Origin: an uncultured Clostridia bacterium
GTDB taxonomy: Bacteria > Bacillota > Clostridia > TANB77 > CAG-508
DNA: 35,964 nucleotides
Assembly (NCBI GenBank): GCA_947630235.1
Contig: CANRGN010000018.1
Coordinates: 1-35,964 of the forward strand
Direction: 5' to 3'
The notes under the pieces were generated by a model that saw nothing but the letters and a program-made list of their open reading frames with translations, did no database searches and was not told the origin of the DNA. Shown here in pieces: positions 10,401-15,872 of this stretch (the stretch's first letter is position 1; every line of letters starts with the position of its first letter). The translations under genes were made by a program, and so were the position numbers.

Positions 10401-11055
10401 ACAAACAGCGTATGGAGATGGAGCCGGAACATTATACAGAACGATAAAAAGTTATTATTTAAAATGGAATCCTAGTAGCTATGATAATTCAGCAGCCACG
10501 GATAGTGGAGGTTCTGGCTCAAATGGGATGTATGCAGGAGGATATTCTTCTTCACATATTAGAGCAACATTAATAGGTGAGAATGATAAGACAAATGAAA
10601 AATATGCAGGAGATAAAAACTTAATAGAATCAAATTGTTTATATAGTTGTATAGAAAGTGATTTAAGAAATGTAATAACAGCAAAGAAAGTAAGCTATGT
10701 AACTAAATCAACATCAAATTATACACAAAATAGTGATATATATGATAATATATGGTTATTTTCAGACAGAGAAATATATGGTTCAACTAACAAAGACGAA
10801 GGTCTTGGAAAAAATGGAGATGGTTATGATAAATTTGGAAACAGTAGTTCAAAATATAAAATATCAACATATAGTTCAAGCTCTAATACAAATAGAGTAA
10901 TCTATAATGAAAAAGGCATAACTGATTACTGGTGGCTTAGATCGTTTAACATTCAATATATGAACTATATATTGAATGTGAGTGACAATGGTCTCATTTC
11001 CAGAGGCATCACATGTGGCATGGTAGGCTTGAGCTTTGGCTTCTGTCTAGAATAG
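4405..11055 (+). CDS. Giant secreted SpaA/Cna-B repeat adhesin with a DUF6273-like, probably DGR-diversified, C-terminus
   Basis: A 2216-residue extracellular protein. Residues 1-34 form a signal peptide ending AIFA. Then come an acidic low-complexity stretch (about 35-190) and a long region rich in Tyr and Asn. From about 1175 there are four SpaA-like prealbumin-fold repeats (starts near 1175, 1282, 1393 and 1500; each has an F-x-L-x-G-x-S-x-YG core and a VTF/ITF strand). A Cna-B-like segment (GQVTVTKKWIDN, about 1609) follows, then a BspA/DUF285-like part (NMQKMFYNCTAIENLNI). The last ~220 residues resemble DUF6273: SSSHIRATLIG, YWWLRS, and a closing GLSFGFCLE where the family usually has GVRPAFCL. 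There is no sorting signal or C-terminal membrane segment, so anchoring is unclear. The final 45 codons differ sharply in base use from the rest. Start ATG 4405 follows GGAGG. Function as an adhesin or ligand-binding protein is inferred from architecture. Confidence 0.85.
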   Translation: MKNKIYKRILEKILCIFILLIMLSNNFLQVAIFAEENSVEVLKKQEETADSNSTQEVRLESDVEEATDNTTETPNTQGFNNELLEEKENEDSKNTSDEEVGEKNNEIEVKSNEKVDVNENKEVEGKDIESSNTNSVNQNINKENMPKNSDNVLNVTNFTSDINTENLLEVKTKTKEDIQKLKEDGKFKTKNNNYEIKTFETQFLSGASKDINGNLVWTPKNSSSGHEFSFRVNYAFSGLEELPAESVQITIPKSIIRNRDGNLDDTYVMSLPTIDEYEGEGEFVYKEDGDYLVIYNADEVEAGLNGYFEVAYATKSTTFSYKDYDTKNTKSVKEGGTASDPFYAVIALNVKNDTLYNISEDKDVFINTTAKITSTQKRYPIIYREWNDSWGEKPADAEEYYYLVWEISSYIGTSTQKYNFVLEDLVKDESNFEEEITEEDYQLVGYKLAGEKNFTNKNEVANQQTIGYRYDYVLTKHKKSTYMGKNYKLKNTITATLEPIDKVDNKTNATSSNTFNWDISFDKPTGSFDLFKYGNNNWRSRFGTYWDYANYDLEKMQEDEEGGAEVNELKGFKYFTEIVGYAYPWTLKEGGSTDNYQDYGLNYVTYDTWDDSLYLEDDEKQMSYNDYYLDYLTYSITNKDAEYDDFYNKFNQVSAKYEKDETIVFYAKFEDKNEWIEIGEYNLNTNVLTKKDDRVSEMTTSKITFKDSVHATGWRFITKNKHYYTNIQVTPWYVLTNSDYVQEKIKNKSSIKIKNNVSTEIKNYKEEKIFEKTTSAYDYARVTYYDSDIRKAVTSVSNKVAKKKYIITWKVNAWETATSGNGESEYIAQNSGKFYDLIPLGAQIDLDSIQVQTDSGFLSENEFSYELIQNYNKSGRTMLIVTIDEQAKYYNVYYTTELSWDNIIDYGRYVLNPVAYETGNEKITNGFADDGGNLSFTNKLLYNDLDKTTNAKKFLYAENTYNINALTSAVSGLYKKVKNSKEADYSYNTEVEPGETYSYKLRFQNTYMSSAKNLIFFDSLENFKPTNTDGTTNTSGWRGTLKSIDITQLKEKGIDTKIYISTIENLNIEKNNDINNTAVWKKISEEDDLSSAKAIAIDMTKDAKGNDYILNSGDSVTAVLYMEAPQTETKEFEKNQYSYNNVYIQNTLIDEFFDTVDYFIHQDYTTVKYRVVADVKLQKVNSKDENEGIKGITFRLYGKSIYGTEVNKYITSGKAGYITFKSIEAGEYILQEYEGTSDWIEDHTEHTVKINVDKTVYIDGKLIENNNITKITNTPRAHANVILYKKDLVDKNKPVQGVKFKLSGTSDYGNEVLMYSISDSNGKVIFENIEKGKYELKEVETITTYTINTNVFRVIVDENNNYDIQKKAESTEEYESIYENGRYNIYNEPHHSFYFIKKDYIDKNKSLEGVTFKLTGISDYGTKTERMATSDAEGKVTFKDLEKGIYTFVEESTISGYILNQNIYTVKIDELGNFEITGDIYLEKKESGEYQVYNEPLHNFYFVKEDSYNYSKLGGAKFRLYGRSNYGNVYDRAVISVENTGYVTFDGLESGIYFLQEIEVPITDNINYKQDTENRIVEVRDDGRVILDGTTIWPIDNDPYIWYNKRNKGQVTVTKKWIDNKTNAERQEPTIYISTKKPENYKTKAYFRTADETHSIIDYVTTDDTVTKFEKNTTLNEKQVIEKEGVQRLDKDFDNKDAEYKIYGYVEDNILYWWTNADLGVLPANLDYYFNEETSLKDIDWKGIYKNGYWIDVLGRPELTESITNMQKMFYNCTAIENLNIEWFNNLCIEDEKRIQYLFGNNTENEGTMTSLRYITVGGNLKLFDTSLLPKGTWKNQSTNKESEYTSLIGILENGTYEYVEEQGMLVKYAVQIYGINQDEGKNDEKLGLTFGPAVGENYNNKYVTHEYEKNDDGTYKVVIVTHTVAEDDTETIKKEDLENVTRTEEQKNKYNINLHEMTWEQIAEQSKEDPTVFTDAMLCGDTKSVKLNLNDTIAIGLKQTAYGDGAGTLYRTIKSYYLKWNPSSYDNSAATDSGGSGSNGMYAGGYSSSHIRATLIGENDKTNEKYAGDKNLIESNCLYSCIESDLRNVITAKKVSYVTKSTSNYTQNSDIYDNIWLFSDREIYGSTNKDEGLGKNGDGYDKFGNSSSKYKISTYSSSSNTNRVIYNEKGITDYWWLRSFNIQYMNYILNVSDNGLISRGITCGMVGLSFGFCLE
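10925..11052 (+). other. Putative DGR variable repeat at the 3' end of the adhesin gene
   Basis: This stretch encodes the closing YWWLRS...GLSFGFCLE segment. Unlike the rest of the gene it is rich in C-ending codons (CTC, TCC, GGC, ATC, GGC, GGC); bases 10978-11050 are about half G+C against about a quarter nearby. In DGR target genes AAC codons in the template become NNC codons in the variable repeat, which is this pattern. The last 20 or so bases would be the fixed initiation-of-mutagenic-homing tract. No reverse transcriptase or template repeat is in the window, so the assignment is inference. Confidence 0.55.
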
Positions 11056-11083
11056 TGTTGAATTTGATAATTTCAATTCAACA
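11056..11083 (+). promoter_or_regulatory. Hairpin directly after the variable repeat
   Basis: A perfect 9-bp inverted repeat TGTTGAATT/AATTCAACA (11056-11064 and 11075-11083) with a 10-base loop begins at the base after the stop codon. DGR target sites carry a hairpin just downstream of the variable repeat that helps recognition. There is no T-run, so it is not an ordinary terminator. Confidence 0.5.
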
Positions 11084-11236
11084 AAAGTTAGAAAGGAAGT
11101 AAGTGAAAGGGTAGGATTGTCTAGTGTCAATAAATATGGATTTACAAATTAAATTATCAAAAAATAAAATATGAAATAATTCATTGTCTAAATACTAAAA
11201 AAAGCTTAGCTAGATTTAAAAATATTATGAATTTTA

Positions 11237-11244
11237 TTCGACAA
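11237..11244 (-). promoter_or_regulatory. 0A-box-like site upstream of the pilin-like gene
   Basis: On the minus strand this reads TTGTCGAA, an exact match to the Spo0A box. It is 37 bases before the ATG at 11281. One or so such matches could occur by chance in a window of this size and composition. Confidence 0.3.
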
Positions 11245-11280
11245 TAAATAATAGAAAGAAAATAATGGAGGAAAAACTAT

Positions 11281-13071
11281 ATGAAAAAGAAAATTCTTAA
11301 ATATAGTATTATACCAATAATTTTAGTAATTACATTAATTGTATGTATATTGTTTAATTATAAAGATATTTCAGTTTCAAAATTATTTGCACAAACGAAG
11401 CAGTGGTTAGATGGAACTGATGATTCAATTACATATAGCACAAACGGAGATGATGATGCAAATTATGAAGATGGAGACAAAAGCAAAAAAAAGGTAACAT
11501 GGGTTAAAGATGGTGATGTATGGAAATACACCTTTTATGTAGAAGATCCCAATGCACAGTGGTATGTTTGGGAAGAATCTAGTTCATTAATGGATGGTTA
11601 TACAAGTGATTTTACAGAAGAAAATATAGGAACTTTATTTACTACTGAAGAATTAGAAGATCCTGAAATACCAGAAGATGCTACTGAAACTACTAATGAT
11701 GATGGAAAAAAAGAATATACATGGTTAGATGATGAAAATTCATATAAAGTTATTGGAAAAGGTGATGGTAAATATTTAAAAATAACAACCAAATTATCAT
11801 TTACAATAACAAACCAAATGCCATCAGTTGAGCCACAAGCAGAAGTTAAATATGGAAAATTAATAATTAAAAAAATAGTACAAGATAGTGAAGGAACAGT
11901 ATTAGATGCAAGTAAAGAAGGAAGAACATTTACATTTACAGTAACATTAACAGCAGGAACTGCAGATTCTGATCTTATAGCAGATACAAAAATATTTGGA
12001 AATATGGCATTTAAAAATGGAGTGGCAACAGTAGCATTAAAAGCAGGTGAAACAGTTACAATTACAGATATACCAGAAGGAATACATTACAAAGTAGAAG
12101 AAAAAGAAGTTGCAGGATATACAACAGAAAATAATGATAATGAAGGTAACATAGAAGCAGATAAAGAAAAAACAGTTACATTTACGAATAGAAAAGAAGC
12201 TGAGCCAGCTGATCCAGATGAGCCAGGAACAGGAGAGCCAGATGATCCAGAACAAAAATATGTAAATCTTACAATAAAAAAAGTTGTAACAGGAAATAAC
12301 GAAGTAGATGAAGAGTATGGTTTAGAAGTTGAATTAAATAATTTAAAACCAAATAAAATATACAATTTATCAGATGGTACAAACTTTGTTGCAGATGAGC
12401 TAGGTTCCGCAAATGTATCAATAAAATTAAAAAATAATGAATCTATAACAATACAACAAATACCAGTTGGAAGTAAATATAAAGTATTTGAATATGCTGG
12501 AGATTATATTTCATCATATACAATAACTGATGCAAGCAATTTAGGTTTAATAAATAGTACATCAAATACCAACACAAAACAAAATGTACCATTAACAACA
12601 GCAACTGAAACAGCAGATGACGGAGAAAATGTTACTATAACATTTACAAACCAAAAGACAGTAACACAAAACTTGAAAATAGCAAAAACAGTAACAGATG
12701 AAAGTGATACAAAAAGCTATATGTTTGATATAGAATTTGCAAATATGGAAGAAAATTCATCATTTAATTCTTCAGTAGGAAAAATAACAGCAGAGCCAAA
12801 TGGAAAAGCAGAACTTACAATAGAATTAGCAGGAGGAGAACAAGCAGAATTTTATGATATTCCAGTAGGAACAACTTATAGAATAAAAGAACTTGCATCA
12901 ACAACAATAGCATCATACCAATTAACAGATGCAAATGGAGTAAACAAATTTGAAAAACAATCTGATGCTAATAAAAAAGCTAAAAAAGCTTTAAGTACAG
13001 AAATAGAAACTGTAAATCAAGGGGAAGATGTAACTGTTACATTTATAAATGATACAACAAATATAGATTAA
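11281..13071 (+). CDS. Pilin-like surface protein, N-terminal part (ends at an in-frame TAA)
   Basis: 596 residues with an N-terminal hydrophobic signal/membrane segment (about 9-27). Three related beta-sandwich modules of the pilin/DUF7601 type follow (start near 195, 330 and 460). Each has a K-x-V opening, a D/Q-I-P-x-G-x-x-Y-x-(V/I)-x-E turn and a closing VTFTN/VTFIN strand. A Pro/Glu/Asp-rich linker separates the first two. ATG 11281 follows TGGAGG. The reading frame continues unbroken beyond the TAA at 13069-13071 into a fourth module, a charged stalk and an LPKTG signal (13072-13857), so this is probably the front of an 858-residue wall protein cut by one nonsense base. As read, the product would be secreted or membrane-held but not wall-anchored. 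It lies 225 bases after the giant adhesin gene and may be its wall-attached partner; that role is inferred. Confidence 0.8.
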   Translation: MKKKILKYSIIPIILVITLIVCILFNYKDISVSKLFAQTKQWLDGTDDSITYSTNGDDDANYEDGDKSKKKVTWVKDGDVWKYTFYVEDPNAQWYVWEESSSLMDGYTSDFTEENIGTLFTTEELEDPEIPEDATETTNDDGKKEYTWLDDENSYKVIGKGDGKYLKITTKLSFTITNQMPSVEPQAEVKYGKLIIKKIVQDSEGTVLDASKEGRTFTFTVTLTAGTADSDLIADTKIFGNMAFKNGVATVALKAGETVTITDIPEGIHYKVEEKEVAGYTTENNDNEGNIEADKEKTVTFTNRKEAEPADPDEPGTGEPDDPEQKYVNLTIKKVVTGNNEVDEEYGLEVELNNLKPNKIYNLSDGTNFVADELGSANVSIKLKNNESITIQQIPVGSKYKVFEYAGDYISSYTITDASNLGLINSTSNTNTKQNVPLTTATETADDGENVTITFTNQKTVTQNLKIAKTVTDESDTKSYMFDIEFANMEENSSFNSSVGKITAEPNGKAELTIELAGGEQAEFYDIPVGTTYRIKELASTTIASYQLTDANGVNKFEKQSDANKKAKKALSTEIETVNQGEDVTVTFINDTTNID

Positions 13072-13203
13072 GAAAATGCAAAAGATGTTGCAGAAGTAAG
13101 CCTAGGAATTACAAAAAATGTTATAGATTTAAAAGGAAAAACATTTGAAGATATAGATGAAACATTTGAATTTGAATTAACAGCAGAAAACACTCAAACT
13201 CCA

Positions 13204-13857
13204 ATGCCAGAAAATAATATGGCAACAGTAAAAGGAACAGGAACAGCAAGTTTTGGAACAATAAGTTTTGAAGAAACAGGAACATATACATATACAATTA
13301 AAGAAAAAACAGAAAATAGCAAAGAAGATTATGAATACGATGATTCTGTATACACTGTAGTATATGAAGTAACAAATACAGAAGGTTTATTAGAAGCTAC
13401 AAAAAAAGTAAAGAAAAATGGAATTACAGCTAGTAGTGTAGTATTTGAAAATAAATATAAAAAAGAAGAAAAAACAAAAAAGCCAAGTGGTGAAGATAAA
13501 AAAGAGGAAGAATCCATAGAACCAAGTGATGAAGATAAAAAAGGGGAAGAATTCAAAGAACCAAGTATTGAAGATAAGAAAGAGGAAGAATCAAATGTTT
13601 CTAATAATGGGCATAAAAAAGAAGAAACACTAAATTCTTCAAGTAATGTAAATAAAGAAGAAAATGAAGAATCAAAAGACACAAGTGACGAATACAAAAT
13701 AGATGAAATATCAAATGAGTTTATAAATGAGCCAAAAGAAAGAGTTGTATCTATAGCATTACCAAAAACAGGAGATTCTATAATATTTTATATAATATTA
13801 TCAATTACTAGTGTAATAGTTTTAATAATTATTTTAATAATTAAAAATCAAAAATAA
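13204..13857 (+). CDS. C-terminal part of the split pilin-like protein: FctA-like module, charged stalk, LPKTG anchor
   Basis: This is in the same frame as the preceding gene and separated from it only by TAA 13069-13071; the homologous sequence already begins at 13072. The ATG at 13204 lies inside a beta-sandwich domain of the FctA/Spy0128 type (GTYTYTIKEK, YTVVYEV, FENKYKK) and has no ribosome site, so it is unlikely to be a true start. After the domain come near-repeats of PSxEDKKxEE, a wall-spanning stalk, then LPKTG, a hydrophobic helix and KNQK. This is a canonical sortase signal. Best regarded as the 3' part of one gene, 11281-13857, broken by a point mutation, a sequencing error or a readthrough codon. 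Confidence 0.75.
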   Translation: MPENNMATVKGTGTASFGTISFEETGTYTYTIKEKTENSKEDYEYDDSVYTVVYEVTNTEGLLEATKKVKKNGITASSVVFENKYKKEEKTKKPSGEDKKEEESIEPSDEDKKGEEFKEPSIEDKKEEESNVSNNGHKKEETLNSSSNVNKEENEESKDTSDEYKIDEISNEFINEPKERVVSIALPKTGDSIIFYIILSITSVIVLIIILIIKNQK

Positions 13858-13978
13858 TATATAAGGCTGTATTTTTATTGAAATAATTAAACAAATTACA
13901 GGATTTTTAAAAAATATATTGGAACAGGATGAATAATAACAATATAATTTTGCAAGATTTTTTATGTTAATATTTATT

Positions 13979-14023
13979 AAAAAACATTGTGTAAGAATTT
14001 ATTTCTTAGCAATGTTTTTTTAT
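13979..14023 (+). terminator. Terminator hairpin after the pilin-like gene; left copy of a purA-flanking repeat
   Basis: An imperfect hairpin with arms AACATTG...CAATGTT and inner TAAGAA/TTCTTA is followed by TTTTTTTA. Its core, 13985-14014, recurs at 15792-15821 with 27 of 30 bases identical. The rest of the 526-base gap 13858-14384 is AT-rich with no gene I can support, apart from the purA promoter. Confidence 0.8.
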
Positions 14024-14231
14024 TATTTCATTCTATACAGTTAAAAAAAAATGAGTGATGTGGTTAGATTTATAAACTATTAAATGTACAGTAATTTTAT
14101 ATGAAAATTATTAAAGTAAATAAGTAAAAGAAAAAAGAATTGTTTTTTATTTAAAAATAGTGTATTATTTTTCATATATTCCTAGAAAATAAAGAATTTC
14201 AGGGAAAATGGCTGAAGTTTTATAATAATTA

Positions 14232-14260
14232 TTGATTTTTTGTAAAAATGATGTTATAAT
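14232..14260 (+). promoter_or_regulatory. Sigma-A promoter of purA
   Basis: TTGATT (14232-14237), a 17-base spacer and TATAAT (14255-14260), with TG one base upstream of the -10. The leader would be about 118 bases and contains a TAAAGT/ACTTTA hairpin (about 14269-14286). I see no purine riboswitch core. Confidence 0.7.
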
Positions 14261-14384
14261 TTCTAACGTTAAAGTTTTTTTACTTTATCAATAATAATTA
14301 TTATTTAAGGAGAGTGATAGATTATTCTACTTTTATTCGCATAAAACCAAAAACCAATTACATTTTAAGAAGGAGCGATTTTTT

Positions 14385-15764
14385 ATGGCAGATGTGAAGT
14401 TAATAATCGGAGCAAACTGGGGAGATGAGGGCAAAGGCAAAGTTGATGCTTATTTCTCTAAGGAGGCTGATTTGGTTATTAGAGCTACTGGAGGGGCCAA
14501 TGCTGGTCACACAGTATACTACAATAACACGAGCGGGGAAACTGTGAAGATGGCATTACATCTTGTTCCTGGCGGTATTGTATATAATTATACAATGTGT
14601 CTGATAGGTCAAGGTGTAGCTTTGGATATGGAGGTGTTGCAGGAAGAATTAAAAATGCTTTCTGACAATTATATTTTCGATCCAAAATCTCGGGTTAAAA
14701 TCAGTGGTACGTGCAATGTAGTTATGCCGTATCATAAGGATTTAGACAGATTGCACGAGTCTTTGAAAAGCAAAAAGATTGGTACAACTGGAAAAGGTAT
14801 AGGTCCTGCTTATTCAGATAACAGACTTCGTACTGGTTTGTTAGTGTATGATCTTTTACTTTCAGAACAGGAACTGGCAAGTAAAATAGCTGTGGCAATA
14901 AAAGCTCATAATGAACTTTTCAAAGCTTTTAATATGTCGGAATGTGTGGTAGATCCTAATGAGTTAGCAACTATCTATCATTCATATGGTAAGTTCCTTA
15001 AAGATAATAACATGGTGGTAAATGGTCATGAGTTCGTAAAAAAATACTTAGATAATCCTCTGGCAAAAATCGTAGTTGAAGGAGCTCAGTCAACAAGGTT
15101 GAGTATTGAGAATGGAGATTATCCAAATTGTACTTCGAGTGATTCAAATACTTTAGGTACTCTTTCTGGAGCTCATCTTTCTCATAAGGATGTAACTGAA
15201 GTTATAAATGTGAATAAGGCGTATTTTACCAGAGTAGGTAATGGACCATTTCCTACTGAATACGTATCTCACATCAACAGCCAAGGTGAACTGACATCTT
15301 ACGAAAAACAAGAAGCATTTGAAGGCGATATTTTACGTGAAATTGGCAAAGAATATGGAGCTACAACAGGTAGACCAAGAAGAACAGGAGCTTTTGATGC
15401 TGTGCTTGCCAAAAATTCTGCTGAAATATCTGGTGCAGATTATCTTTGTATAACTCGCTTGGATACTTTAGGAGAGTATGGCTTGGAACATGGTTCTGTG
15501 CAGATTTGTACAGAATATAAATATGAAGGCAAAAACATCAGCTATTATCCTGACAATATGGAGTTTACTCATGAAACTCCTACTCCTAATTATATTACGT
15601 TTGACGGAGGTTGGAAAATAGACAGTGAGAATATGAAAACATTTGATTCTCTTCCGTTTAAGGCTCGATTATTTATAAAAATAATTGAGGAGACAACAGG
15701 AGTTCCTGTAAAATATATAGGAACAGGTCCAAATAATTGCGATTTGATTGTGCGAGATATTTAA
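14385..15764 (+). CDS. purA: Adenylosuccinate synthetase, divergent
   Basis: Catalyses GTP-dependent joining of IMP and aspartate, the first step from IMP to AMP. The N-terminal phosphate loop GDEGKGK (13-19) has the catalytic Asp14, and GHT (41-43) supplies the second catalytic residue, His42. Phage PurZ enzymes change the Asp, so this is PurA-like. The usual TSSNTTAGG-type segment reads TSSDSNTLG, and at 459 residues it is longer than the common ~430. Base use stands out: the first ~120 bases are about 45% G+C, and CGT, CGC, CGA and CGG arginine codons appear, where neighbours use almost only AGA. Together with the flanking repeats this suggests horizontal acquisition. Ribosome site AAGGAG lies before ATG 14385. 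Confidence 0.9.
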   Translation: MADVKLIIGANWGDEGKGKVDAYFSKEADLVIRATGGANAGHTVYYNNTSGETVKMALHLVPGGIVYNYTMCLIGQGVALDMEVLQEELKMLSDNYIFDPKSRVKISGTCNVVMPYHKDLDRLHESLKSKKIGTTGKGIGPAYSDNRLRTGLLVYDLLLSEQELASKIAVAIKAHNELFKAFNMSECVVDPNELATIYHSYGKFLKDNNMVVNGHEFVKKYLDNPLAKIVVEGAQSTRLSIENGDYPNCTSSDSNTLGTLSGAHLSHKDVTEVINVNKAYFTRVGNGPFPTEYVSHINSQGELTSYEKQEAFEGDILREIGKEYGATTGRPRRTGAFDAVLAKNSAEISGADYLCITRLDTLGEYGLEHGSVQICTEYKYEGKNISYYPDNMEFTHETPTPNYITFDGGWKIDSENMKTFDSLPFKARLFIKIIEETTGVPVKYIGTGPNNCDLIVRDI

Positions 15765-15787
15765 AAGACTAATTCTATCAAAAATAA

Positions 15788-15828
15788 AAACCATTGCTTA
15801 AGAATTTATTTCTTATCAATGGTTTTTG
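15788..15828 (+). terminator. purA terminator; right copy of the flanking repeat
   Basis: AAACCATTG...CAATGGTTT with inner AAGAA/TTCTT forms a hairpin followed by TTTTTG. The core 15792-15821 matches 13985-14014 at 27 of 30 positions. Confidence 0.85.
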
Positions 15829-15872
15829 TTATTCAGTAGTAAAGTTCTATGTAGCTAGGCTGAGTAAAAGCT
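15829..15872 (+). repeat. Repeat copy C (5' module only)
   Basis: TTATTCAG (15829-15836) pairs with CTGAGTAA (15860-15867) around a conserved GTAGCTAGG. The same module starts the longer copies at 22264 and 23707. Here it directly abuts the purA terminator and ends at the recQ stop codon. The 3' module of the longer copies is absent. Confidence 0.6.

Noticed and set aside
11084..11280. DGR template repeat just downstream of the adhesin
   Set aside because: The stretch shares only short words such as GTCTAG with the variable repeat and has no adenine-rich copy of it.
14267..14384. Purine riboswitch in the purA leader
   Set aside because: The leader is long enough, but the conserved three-way-junction core is not visible.
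14385..15764. Phage PurZ (2-aminoadenine synthesis) instead of PurA
   Set aside because: The catalytic Asp of GDEGKGK is intact; PurZ changes it.
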